DNA of 53,447 nucleotides from CAYLKS01 sp964384205 [NCBI: uncultured bacterium]. Lineage in GTDB: Bacteria > JAGOEH01. Position numbers and translations under genes: made by a program. The notes under the pieces were generated by a model that saw nothing but the letters and a program-made list of their open reading frames with translations, was not told the DNA's origin and searched no databases. Numbering within the stretch: the stretch's first letter is position 1; the number at the start of each line of letters is the position of its first letter. Shown here in pieces: positions 34,846-43,726 of this stretch. Where the stretch lies: the NCBI GenBank assembly GCA_964384205.1, contig CAYLKS010000015.1:1-53447 (forward strand), written 5' to 3'.

Positions 34846-36879
34846 TTATTGTTGGAGGTATTTAATCATGTTTTCAATACCATTTATAATCATAATTTCA
34901 ACTTCTGCTTTTTTATAGTTTTTTGCTTCTTCAATAATTTTATAGCTTTCATCAAACCATTTATTTGATGGTTTTTTGTTATTTTGTATATAGTCGATAG
35001 CTTGTAATCCTATGTTAGATAAATTTTTTACATATTTTGAAACAGGGATTATTTCTTTTAAAATAGGAGAAGATTTTATGATAGGAATTAATTCTTCATG
35101 ATTATTATACCATTTTCTCAGAGAATTAATGATTTGAGTTTTTATTAAACTATTTTTATTAGAAAGATATTCGTTGACTAATTTATTAAATTGATATGCG
35201 GTATAAGAATCGGGCTTTGATGCATCTACTACCCTACATAGAGGTTCATAAGAATGATAAACTCCATGGATTTCATGTCTTGTATAAATTTTAATAGGTT
35301 CTAAAATATCGACAAGTGTTTTTAGAGGTTGTATATTAGAGTTAAAATTGCATAATCTTCTAAGCATGAAATCATAGTTTTTTATATGAGATAGGCCTAA
35401 TTCTTCCAGTTCCAGACTTATTTTTTGCAGCCTTGTATACATATAATCAATATTTTTTATATTTTTAGGAGACCATAATCTTTCAGCAATTGCAGCAGTT
35501 CTTGGCCATATACGGGAATCAATATTTTCAACAGTAACTAATTCGGACCACATTGTTGCTTCGCCACCTAATATATATTTTTTTTCTTCTTCTGTTAATT
35601 TAAAATCATCTGGTAGTGGGTCATTTAAATAATGGAAGGAGGCTGGTTGCACAAGATCAATATAATATCCATTTGATAATATTGAATAATATCCATTTTT
35701 AGCTGTTTCCATAAGAGTTTTTTTACCCCTCCATGATTGAATAACTATATCTTTAGGTAGTCCGGGTTGATAAATTTCATCCCATCCTACCATTTTTTTG
35801 TTATATTTGGTGAGAATTTTTAATATTCGATTATTAAAATATTTTTGTAGCTCATGATGATTTTTTATATTATGGATTTTCATAAATTTTTGTATTTCTG
35901 GATTTTTATCCCAGTGCTTTCCATTATTTTCATCACCACCTATATGCATATAATTATCTGGAAATAGATTTGCCATTTCTTTGAAGAATTTGTCTAAAAA
36001 ATCATAAGTTTTTTCAGATGTAGGATTAAAAGAAGGATCTTGAGGACCATATAATCTTTCTATGGAATAAGGACCGGGGAGACTTGCTATTTCAGGATAT
36101 CCAACCAGCCATGAGGTAACATGCCCTGGCATGTCAAATTCTGGTATTATCCTGATACCTCTATCTGCGGCATATTGAATAATTTTTTTCATTTCTTCTT
36201 GTGTAAAATAATTTCCGTCGGAGCCTAATTGGTGCAGTTTTGGAAATGTTTTTGATTCAATCCGAAATCCCTGATCTTCTGTTAGATGCAGGTGCAGAAC
36301 ATTTAATTTAACAGCCGCCATAGCATCTATATTTCTTAGTATAACATCCATAGGGATAAAATGTCGGCAAACATCTATTAATAGCCCTCTCCATGCAAAT
36401 CTCGGTTTATCATTTATAGTTACTTCGGGGAAATAATAGCCAGCTGTATCAGAAGATAATAATTGCAGTAATGTTTCAAGTCCTCTAATTATTCCGATAT
36501 CAGATTTTGCCTTTAATTCTATTAAATTTTTATTTATTTTTAAATTATATTCTTCATTCATAAATAATTGAATACTATCAATTGTATTATAATTAATTTT
36601 GATTATGTTATTAGAAGATTCAGTGATAAATATGCTATCGTAGTTATAAACAATGCCTGTTCTGTATGATATTCTATGTAATGTCCTTTTACAATATTGC
36701 TTTATTTTTTCAGATTTTAAATTTTCAAATTTAATTTTCAGTTTATTATTTAAAATAAATTTTTCTTTGCCGAATTTAATGTCATAAGGATAAGGCATTA
36801 AAGAAGGTTCTGATAATGTGTTAATTATTAATGTAAAAAATAAAGAAAGAATTAATATAAGTTTTTTGCGATATCTCAT
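34846..36879 (-). CDS. GH20 beta-N-acetylhexosaminidase
   Basis: A signal peptide (about 1-23) marks an exported enzyme. An N-terminal GH20b-like domain (about 25-155) precedes the catalytic barrel (about 160-490). Signatures are LNVLHLHLTEDQGFRIE, IIPEFDMPGHV and the catalytic pair D316-E317 in MHIGGDENNGKHW, with substrate-assisted hydrolysis expected. Trp residues of the active site (VIQSWRGK, EATMWSELV) are present. A helical C-terminal extension of about 170 residues (after LWSPKNI) is of unknown use. It removes terminal GlcNAc or GalNAc from glycans or chitin or peptidoglycan fragments. I chose the ATG at 36879, with AAGGAG 8 bases ahead; the GTG at 36888 lies against the ribosome site. 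It is a single gene and could feed the NamZ/kinase pathway. Confidence 0.95.
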   Translation of the reverse strand: MRYRKKLILILSLFFTLIINTLSEPSLMPYPYDIKFGKEKFILNNKLKIKFENLKSEKIKQYCKRTLHRISYRTGIVYNYDSIFITESSNNIIKINYNTIDSIQLFMNEEYNLKINKNLIELKAKSDIGIIRGLETLLQLLSSDTAGYYFPEVTINDKPRFAWRGLLIDVCRHFIPMDVILRNIDAMAAVKLNVLHLHLTEDQGFRIESKTFPKLHQLGSDGNYFTQEEMKKIIQYAADRGIRIIPEFDMPGHVTSWLVGYPEIASLPGPYSIERLYGPQDPSFNPTSEKTYDFLDKFFKEMANLFPDNYMHIGGDENNGKHWDKNPEIQKFMKIHNIKNHHELQKYFNNRILKILTKYNKKMVGWDEIYQPGLPKDIVIQSWRGKKTLMETAKNGYYSILSNGYYIDLVQPASFHYLNDPLPDDFKLTEEEKKYILGGEATMWSELVTVENIDSRIWPRTAAIAERLWSPKNIKNIDYMYTRLQKISLELEELGLSHIKNYDFMLRRLCNFNSNIQPLKTLVDILEPIKIYTRHEIHGVYHSYEPLCRVVDASKPDSYTAYQFNKLVNEYLSNKNSLIKTQIINSLRKWYNNHEELIPIIKSSPILKEIIPVSKYVKNLSNIGLQAIDYIQNNKKPSNKWFDESYKIIEEAKNYKKAEVEIMIINGIENMIKYLQQ

Positions 36880-37060
36880 AAAATACACTCCTTTTTAATT
36901 TTTTACTATCTTTGATTTAATATAATATTTTTTTTTATTAAATCAATATCAAAAATCAGTATATTTGATGTTTTTTTATATTTTATGATGAGATATTTTA
37001 AGTTAAATTAGATAATAATATTAACAATTAAATAATATATTAATAAAATGTGATTTAATT

Positions 37061-37100
37061 AAAAAAGCCTGCTCTTGTTGTACTATAAGAGCAGGCTTTT
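37061..37100 (-). terminator. Rho-independent terminator of the GyrI-domain lipoprotein gene
   Basis: A 14-bp stem, AAAAGCCTGCTCTT (37063-37076) with AAGAGCAGGCTTTT (37087-37100), loop GTTGTACTAT. The A-run on the left reads as T-run on the minus strand. It could also work in the other direction. Confidence 0.83.
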
Positions 37101-37118
37101 AATTTTATATTAAATTAT

Positions 37119-37745
37119 TTATTTTTTTGTTTCTTCTACTTTTTCTTGTTCTTGAGTCTTTTTTTCTGTAACAGGTATATATAATTTGAAATTCATGATT
37201 AATGTGTTATTTACAGGGTCTTTAACTGGTTTAGCTAAAATTTCTTCCATAGGAGGACCTGCAGGCACTAATTTATTTGAGTCAATTAGCTTATATGTTT
37301 CATTATAGAAATTTTTGATTTTTGTACCGGCATCTTTAAATTCTCTGCAAAAACTTTTTTTGAATGCCCATTTTTTTATTACTAGAGGTTCTGAAATTTT
37401 CACAGTATCAGGTACTTTAAATCCTATTTCCCATTTTAGGCTTTCAGGTGGTGTGGTTTCTGGATTGTTATAATAAATACTAATCATATGTCCTGATGGG
37501 GTTATACCTTGTTTGTTCATTTCTGCCATTAATATATTTACTTTTTCCTCAAATAATGTAAATGGCCCAGTCACTTCAAGTGCACAATAAGAAAATGGTT
37601 CCATTTCTGTTATTGTAAAAGTTTGAGCGGTAGTATCTTTTTTAGGAGTAGGTTTTTCTGCTTGTTTTGACTTTTCGCCTCCCCCACAGTTAAAAGAAAA
37701 TACAACTAAAAATAAAATGATGAATAATGAAGCGAGTTTTTTCAT
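37119..37745 (-). CDS. Lipoprotein with GyrI-like ligand-binding domain
   Basis: The signal MKKLASLFIILFLVVFSFNC ends in the lipid-bearing Cys at 20, with Asn at -1. A Lys/Pro/Thr-rich linker (21-44) leads to a GyrI-like/AraC effector-binding fold (about 45-190): PFSYCALEVTGPF, MAEMNKQGITPSGHMISIYY and KWEIGFKVPD are typical. The end is a charged Lys/Glu/Gln tail. The domain binds small hydrophobic molecules in regulators such as BmrR and in GyrI; here it is exported and free of any DNA-binding part, so it may be an envelope binding or carrier protein. The gene is monocistronic, with a promoter candidate at 37780-37807 and a strong terminator. AAGGGGG precedes the ATG. Confidence 0.82.
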   Translation of the reverse strand: MKKLASLFIILFLVVFSFNCGGGEKSKQAEKPTPKKDTTAQTFTITEMEPFSYCALEVTGPFTLFEEKVNILMAEMNKQGITPSGHMISIYYNNPETTPPESLKWEIGFKVPDTVKISEPLVIKKWAFKKSFCREFKDAGTKIKNFYNETYKLIDSNKLVPAGPPMEEILAKPVKDPVNNTLIMNFKLYIPVTEKKTQEQEKVEETKK

Positions 37746-37779
37746 AGTTTCCCCCTTTTTTTCTAATTAATTTAGAATT

Positions 37780-37807
37780 AATATAATAAAAATATTTTAT
37801 TTGTCAA
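37780..37807 (-). promoter_or_regulatory. Candidate promoter of the GyrI-domain lipoprotein
   Basis: Minus strand: TTGACA (37802-37807), 16 bases, TATATT (37780-37785). The start near 37773 leaves a short leader with AAGGGGG. Confidence 0.52.
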
Positions 37808-37884
37808 ATTTTTATTTTTTTTTGAAACATTTTTTTTTAAATACAGTATATTTTATATTATGAACTTTTTTGAAAGGAGGAGAA

Positions 37885-39942
37885 ATGTCTCGTAATATTT
37901 TTGTTTTGTTCCTGTTTTTTTTAATTGGTAGTCTTATTGCTGATGAGGGGATGTGGACTTATGATAATTTGCCATTGAAAGATCTGAAAGAAAAGTATGG
38001 ATTTGTACCAACAAAAGAATGGCTGGATAATGTAAGATTGTCAAGTGTAAGATTTATGGATGGCGGTTCTGGATCATTTGTAAGTCCTGATGGTTTAATA
38101 CTTACAAATCATCATGTTGCAGTAGGGCAATTACAAAAACTTTCAAATGCTAAGAGAAATTATGTAAAAACAGGTTTTTATGCTAAAACTAAAGAAGAAG
38201 AAATTAAATGTCCCGATTTAGAAATTAATATTCTGGTGGATATGAAAAATATTACAGATAAAATTTTATCAGTATTGAAACCGGATATGACTTTTGAAGA
38301 AAGATTAAAAGCAAAGAAAGAAAAAATAACTGAAATTGAAAATAAAGCAAAAAAAGAAACAGGTCTTGAACCTGAAGTTGTAAATTTGTACCACGATGGG
38401 GAATTCTGGTTATATTTGTATAAAAAATATACTGATGTACGGTTGGTATTTGCGCCAGAAAGGCAGGCTGCATATTTTGGTGGGGATTATGATAATTTTA
38501 CATATCCCAGATATGATTTAGATTTTGCGTTATTTAGAGCTTATGAAAATGGGAAGCCAGTTAAATGTAAGAATTATTTGAAATGGAATTCCAATGGAAT
38601 AAAAGAAGGCGATTTGGTATTTGTTTCAGGTCATCCTGGTTCTACTGATAGATTATATACTTATAATCAATTAAAATACCTTAGAGATTATAGATATCCC
38701 TATGCTATTGATTTTATTAATCATAAATTGAAAGTATTGGAAGAATTTGCTCAAAGAGGCCCTGAACAAGCAAGAAAGGCATTAATATATCAATTCGGGT
38801 TAGGGAATGGCTTGAAAGCAATGACTGGGGAATATAAAGGATTAAGAGATAGTATTCTTATGAATGAAAAGAAAAAACAAGAAGAAGAATTGAAAAATAA
38901 GGTTTATAGTGATGAGAAACTGAAAAAATTATACGGAGATGGATGGAGTATAATAGATAGTGCCTTAGATTTACAAATTAAAAATTTTAAAAGATTGAGA
39001 TATCATTCTACTGGTTTTTCTAGATTATTAGGTATTGCATTGAATATTGTAAGATACGTTGAGGAAATAGAAAAACCTGATAAAGATAGATTAGAAGGAT
39101 ATCATGAATCAGAGTTGGATAGATTAAAATTTAGACTATTATCTCCGGCCCCAATTTATAAAGATTTAGAGGAATTTAATCTTGCTGATGATTTAAAACA
39201 GATGAAGAAAAATTTAGATGAAAATGATGAATTTTTAAAGGCTTTTTTAGGAGATAACGATCCTGAGAAGTTTGCACATTATTTAATTAGTAAAACAAAA
39301 TTAGATAATGTTGATTTTAGAAAAAAAATGTTAAATGGTGGAAAAAAAGCTGTGAAAAAAAGCAAAGATCCTTTAATTAAATTGGCATTGAAAATAGATC
39401 CTATTTTGAGAAAAGAGAAAGAATTTTATAGGAATAATATTGAAAGTAGGTTGAGGTATGGAGCAGAAAAAATTGCAAAAGCACGATTTGCAATATATGG
39501 AAAATCAATATATCCTGATGCTACATTTACATTGAGATTATCTTATGGTACAGTTAAGGGCTATCCTTATAATGGAACAATTGCGCCAGCATATACTACT
39601 TTATATGGTTTATTTGATAGAGCTTTGAGTTTTAAGGGAAAAAGGGAATATTCATTGCCTGAGCGATTCTGGCAAAAAAAAGATAGTTTAGATTTATCTA
39701 CTCCTGTAAATTTTGTATCTACTTGTGATATTATTGGTGGGAATTCTGGTTCTCCAGTGGTAAATAGAGAAGGTGAAATAGTAGGATTGATTTTTGATGG
39801 AAATATTGAAAGCTTATATGGAAGATTTTTATATGATGAAAAGGCTAATAGGGCAGTAGCTGTACATACTGCTTATATTATTGAGGCTTTAAGAAAAATA
39901 TATAATGCTGACAATATTGCAGATGAATTAGAAAATAGATAA
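37885..39942 (+). CDS. S46 family dipeptidyl-peptidase (DPP7-like)
   Basis: A signal peptide (1-19, cut before DEGMW) sends the 685-aa enzyme to the periplasm. S46 signatures are VSPDGLILTNHHVA (His pair at 76-77), the GGDYDNFTYPRYDLDFALFR segment with the catalytic Asp, and IIGGNSGSPVVN with the nucleophile near Ser621. After this, FDGN has Gly where, from memory, DPP11 has Arg, so DPP7-like hydrophobic P1 preference is more likely than Asp/Glu. It releases dipeptides from peptide N-termini for uptake. The ATG at 37885 has GGAGG 4 bases upstream (AAAGGAGGAG); a TTG at 37870 would place the ribosome site inside the gene. A weak promoter (TTGAAA at 37822) is possible. Length is near the usual 700. 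Confidence 0.94.
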   Translation: MSRNIFVLFLFFLIGSLIADEGMWTYDNLPLKDLKEKYGFVPTKEWLDNVRLSSVRFMDGGSGSFVSPDGLILTNHHVAVGQLQKLSNAKRNYVKTGFYAKTKEEEIKCPDLEINILVDMKNITDKILSVLKPDMTFEERLKAKKEKITEIENKAKKETGLEPEVVNLYHDGEFWLYLYKKYTDVRLVFAPERQAAYFGGDYDNFTYPRYDLDFALFRAYENGKPVKCKNYLKWNSNGIKEGDLVFVSGHPGSTDRLYTYNQLKYLRDYRYPYAIDFINHKLKVLEEFAQRGPEQARKALIYQFGLGNGLKAMTGEYKGLRDSILMNEKKKQEEELKNKVYSDEKLKKLYGDGWSIIDSALDLQIKNFKRLRYHSTGFSRLLGIALNIVRYVEEIEKPDKDRLEGYHESELDRLKFRLLSPAPIYKDLEEFNLADDLKQMKKNLDENDEFLKAFLGDNDPEKFAHYLISKTKLDNVDFRKKMLNGGKKAVKKSKDPLIKLALKIDPILRKEKEFYRNNIESRLRYGAEKIAKARFAIYGKSIYPDATFTLRLSYGTVKGYPYNGTIAPAYTTLYGLFDRALSFKGKREYSLPERFWQKKDSLDLSTPVNFVSTCDIIGGNSGSPVVNREGEIVGLIFDGNIESLYGRFLYDEKANRAVAVHTAYIIEALRKIYNADNIADELENR

Positions 39943-39961
39943 GACATTTTATGAAATTTTT

Positions 39962-40000
39962 ATGAGAGGAAGAGATGATTTAATCAATCCTTCCTCTCAT
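39962..40000. terminator. Hairpin between convergent genes, possible terminator
   Basis: An 11-bp perfect inverted repeat, ATGAGAGGAAG (39962-39972) with CTTCCTCTCAT (39990-40000). It lacks a good T-run on either side, and the right arm overlaps the last codon of the convergent gene. It may end or stabilise the peptidase mRNA. Confidence 0.42.
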
Positions 40001-40752
40001 TCTAATGAGTAGTTTAAGTATAAATTTGATAATAAGAAAAAATATTTTTTTTTGAGGTTATTTGAATCATAAAGAGATATAGAATTTAAAAAATGGAATA
40101 TCAAATAAAGAAAATATAATAATTTATTTTCTATTTGTTTTCTTAAAAAATTTATAAATTTAAAATAATTGTTTTCAAATTTGTTTGAATAAAGAAATTG
40201 TTTTTCCATTGAAATTAGTTGGTCTAATTCCTCTTCTTTGTTTATGTCAAAATGATATATTCGATAATCTCTTTCTATAATAGACCATAAATTATAAATG
40301 TTATATTCAACAGGCTTAAATAAATTATAAAATTCATTATATTTTTTTAAAATATCTATAGAAAAATACTGAGGTAAGCTACAAACTTTTATTTTATTAT
40401 TGAGATTTTGAATATTTAAGATATCCATATTGATAAATTTCAGCAAATTTTTAGTATCTAATCCTATTTTTTTTATGCTAAACTGAGAATATTTTTTTGT
40501 TATACTAATAAGATTATCATTATCATAATATATGAAGTCTTTATATATTTTATATTGTTTTTCTTGTATTTTTAATGAATTAATAAAAGAATTTATAAAT
40601 TTAGTTAAAATATTAAAAGATATATTTTTGAAAATTAATGGGTTATTTGAGCTTTGGATATAATAAGTGGTATTTTTATATGATAAGTAAGCTTTTTGGT
40701 TGGATATATTTACTGAATATGGAGGGAATTTATGTTCAATTAGATAATTCAT
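39997..40752 (-). CDS. Unrecognised 251-aa protein
   Basis: I do not recognise this protein. It has no signal peptide; the composition is rich in Asn, Lys, Ile, Phe and Tyr. The first 65 residues look beta-rich (PPYSVNISNQKAYLSYKNTT); the last 100 are helical, with one strongly hydrophobic aromatic segment (NKLLYFLYLIFHFLNSI) that may be buried or membrane-bound. It lies behind the V-ATPase operon but is separated from it by the strong hairpin at 40814-40852, so it is probably transcribed on its own. No ribosome site is seen before the ATG. It may be a lineage-specific gene. Confidence 0.55.
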   Translation of the reverse strand: MNYLIEHKFPPYSVNISNQKAYLSYKNTTYYIQSSNNPLIFKNISFNILTKFINSFINSLKIQEKQYKIYKDFIYYDNDNLISITKKYSQFSIKKIGLDTKNLLKFINMDILNIQNLNNKIKVCSLPQYFSIDILKKYNEFYNLFKPVEYNIYNLWSIIERDYRIYHFDINKEEELDQLISMEKQFLYSNKFENNYFKFINFLRKQIENKLLYFLYLIFHFLNSISLYDSNNLKKKYFFLLSNLYLNYSLE

Positions 40753-40813
40753 ATTTTTAAAGGATAATATATTTTAAATTAAGAGAGATTGTTAAGAGAT
40801 TTTTGCAACAAAT

Positions 40814-40852
40814 AAAAAAAAGCCGAATTTTTTAAAAATTCGGCTTTTTTTT
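40814..40852 (-). terminator. Rho-independent terminator of the V-ATPase operon
   Basis: The stem GCCGAATTT with AAATTCGGC (core 40822-40844) is flanked by an A-run at 40814-40821 and a T-run at 40845-40852. It can stop the ATPase transcript and would also work on the plus strand. Confidence 0.82.
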
Positions 40853-40875
40853 ATTTCATAGATTTTTGTTAAACA

Positions 40876-41331
<456 letters not shown>

Positions 41332-41346
41332 TTATTCTCCTTTCTT

Positions 41347-43107
41347 TTATTTTTTCAAACTAAAAGGTTTATATTCTTTACCGCCGCCTTGAAATCCAGC
41401 ATTTTTATAAAATTCTACAAAAGTTAATCTCAATGGATGAACAAAAGCACCAAGAGATGCAAGCATTAAATTTCCTGCATGCCCAACTGTCAAAAATACA
41501 ATAAAAATGATAGGGCCAATTATAGGAATACTTAAAAATTGTCTTCCTAACTGATTTATAACTAATCCGAGTATAGCACTTGAAATTCCCAATGCGAACA
41601 ATCTTACATATGATAATACATCTCCTACAAATCCTGTAATATTATAAAGGTCCCATAATCCTTTACCAATTTGAATAAAAATATTTTTTCCTGGATCATT
41701 GAATAATAAAATTAATCCTACTCCTACCCAAATTGTTATATTAGCTATAGGTTTCATAAAACCTAAAGAAATACCGAGAATGCTTATGACCATAATGATC
41801 CAGCCAATTGTTGAAATAGAATATTTAAATCCATATTGAATAGTTAAATTGATTACTTTTATAACCATACCAAATAGAATTTGAATAACACCAAGAATTA
41901 GCGAAATGTTAAAAAGTTGATTTTGGTCCGGTATTAAAATATATTGTTTTAGAGATTCGATATTTACTAATTGATAACCGAATACAGTGCCAACTAATGT
42001 TCCGATTATAATAGTGGATAATCCTAAAATTTGAGCCAGAGTTAATACAGGTTTGAGATTAGGCTTTGCTTTAGTTTTAAAATAAGTTGTTGCTAAAAGA
42101 AGAATTATACCATATCCAGCATCACCAATACAGAATCCAAAAAATAGTGTAAAAAAAGGTGCAAAAAAAGGTGTTAAATCCAATTCCATATAAGATGGTA
42201 GAGAAAACATTTTTGCTATTGGTTCAAATAATTTTGCGAATTTATTATTTTTTAATAAAATAGGTACTTTATCATCTTTTTGAGGATCTTCTTCAAGATA
42301 AACTACAGCAAAATCATTTAAAAATTTTATCAAATTTTCTTTTTTTTCTTCTGGAACCCAGCCCTGTAAAACCATTACTTTCTCATCAGCTTCTTTTTCA
42401 GTATTTAAAACAGCTATGTTAAAGTCAAGTTTTTCAATTAATTCATTTTTGTTTTTTTCCAACAAAGAGATATATTTTTCTGCGTATTCCTGAAATTGTT
42501 TATTAATTAATTCTATTTCTTCTTCTAAATGTTGTTTTTCTTGTTCAAGTTCTGATAATGGCCTTTCAGGAAATTTTATTTCTTCAGCTTGAATATCTAA
42601 TTTTTCATCTTTTGCACATATTACTGTAAAATAGATAGTATTCCCAACTTGGTTGATGATTTCAATATTGTATTTTTCTTTCCATTCAGGATTGAATTTT
42701 TTTTCACTTGTTATAAATAGCTTAAGATAAATATTCTTTTCATGTAATTTTTTAATTACTTCAGGATTGAAATCACCCCATGGTTCTAAGTTTTTTATTT
42801 CTTTTTTTAATAGATTTAATTTTTGTTGTAACCGTTCATGCTGTTTTTGTAGTTCTTCTAAATTTTCTAAAACTTGAAATCCATTAGTAATATCAGGTTT
42901 TTCTTTTTTTTCAGGATTGAAAGATTTTAAAAATTTTATAGCTTTAGTAAATCTATTTATCTTAAGATTAAGTTCTTTAATCTCAAGATTTGTTTCTTTC
43001 TTTTGTTCAATTATATGAACAACTCCCAATTCCTGAAGTTTTGTTAGAAAATCTTGATATTGTTTATGATAAATTAGGAACGTAAATTTTTTCATTGGAG
43101 CAATCAT
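41347..43107 (-). CDS. ntpI: V-type ATPase subunit I (stator/a subunit)
   Basis: The N-terminal half (about 1-300) is cytoplasmic and coiled-coil-rich (EQLQKQHERLQQKLNLLKKE-like helices). The C-terminal half has about seven membrane helices starting near TPFFAPFFTLFFGFCIGDAG. Family signatures include GDVLSYVRLFALGISSAI, with the conserved Arg that faces the rotor, and GHAGNLMLASLGAFVHPLRL with the E near VEFY. It forms the ion half-channels and the stator link. The end is GGGKEYKPF, a common C-terminal pattern. It is 586 aa, short compared with archaeal forms (about 650), which fits the bacterial type. The ATG overlaps the subunit D stop by 4 bases. Confidence 0.95.
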   Translation of the reverse strand: MIAPMKKFTFLIYHKQYQDFLTKLQELGVVHIIEQKKETNLEIKELNLKINRFTKAIKFLKSFNPEKKEKPDITNGFQVLENLEELQKQHERLQQKLNLLKKEIKNLEPWGDFNPEVIKKLHEKNIYLKLFITSEKKFNPEWKEKYNIEIINQVGNTIYFTVICAKDEKLDIQAEEIKFPERPLSELEQEKQHLEEEIELINKQFQEYAEKYISLLEKNKNELIEKLDFNIAVLNTEKEADEKVMVLQGWVPEEKKENLIKFLNDFAVVYLEEDPQKDDKVPILLKNNKFAKLFEPIAKMFSLPSYMELDLTPFFAPFFTLFFGFCIGDAGYGIILLLATTYFKTKAKPNLKPVLTLAQILGLSTIIIGTLVGTVFGYQLVNIESLKQYILIPDQNQLFNISLILGVIQILFGMVIKVINLTIQYGFKYSISTIGWIIMVISILGISLGFMKPIANITIWVGVGLILLFNDPGKNIFIQIGKGLWDLYNITGFVGDVLSYVRLFALGISSAILGLVINQLGRQFLSIPIIGPIIFIVFLTVGHAGNLMLASLGAFVHPLRLTFVEFYKNAGFQGGGKEYKPFSLKK

Positions 43108-43706
43108 TGGCTAACCTCCATTTCCTGATATCTGTTTTTCACAATTTTCTGAGCAGCCTTTGAGAGATTTTCCGCATCCTCTAAGAATCGTTTGATTTTT
43201 CTTATAGCATCTTCATATCCTGGAATTTGTACTTTTTCATATAGATTTACTTTTTGTGTAGTTTTTTTCCTTGCATGATCTAAAAGTTGCATTTTTTGTA
43301 GGAAAAAATCTCTTTGTATTGCAAGGTTTGCACATTCTTTTAGTATTTCTAATCCATCTAAAATCCATAAAGGACTATTAAAAATACTGAATTTTTTAGT
43401 TTCAAAAATAATTTCTTCTAATACAGGTGTTTTTACACCGGCAATTTTTTTTATATTTAGTTTTACATCTTTTATGGATAATAAATTTTCTTCATATTCG
43501 TTCCATAGACATGCATATTTTTCGTATTCTGTAAGCTTTTGTTGTAATTTGTTATCTATTTCGTTTGCAGTATCTTTTGCTTTTTTTACTTCAACTCTCA
43601 AAGCAGATTCTTTATTTTTTAAAGTTGGTAAAGCTCTGACCCTTATTTTTAGCTGCTTATCCATTTCTTGCAAAGATGTCTTATTATATTGAAATTTAAT
43701 AGCCAT
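43104..43706 (-). CDS. ntpD: V-type ATPase subunit D (central stalk)
   Basis: A 200-aa protein with long N- and C-terminal helices forming the antiparallel coiled coil of the rotor axle. FQYNKTSLQEMDKQLKIR and the end GYEDAIRKIKRFLEDAE with LSKAAQKIVKNR match subunit D. The middle (about 80-135) has the short beta part. It turns inside the A3B3 head and couples it to the K ring. It is at the usual place after B and overlaps subunit I by 4 bases. AGGATT precedes the ATG. Confidence 0.93.
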   Translation of the reverse strand: MAIKFQYNKTSLQEMDKQLKIRVRALPTLKNKESALRVEVKKAKDTANEIDNKLQQKLTEYEKYACLWNEYEENLLSIKDVKLNIKKIAGVKTPVLEEIIFETKKFSIFNSPLWILDGLEILKECANLAIQRDFFLQKMQLLDHARKKTTQKVNLYEKVQIPGYEDAIRKIKRFLEDAENLSKAAQKIVKNRYQEMEVSQ

Positions 43707-43726
43707 AATAAAATCCTCGTTTGAAA

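Noticed and set aside
36880-36888. GTG start for the GH20 gene
   Set aside because: The GTG overlaps the AAGGAG ribosome site of the ATG at 36879.
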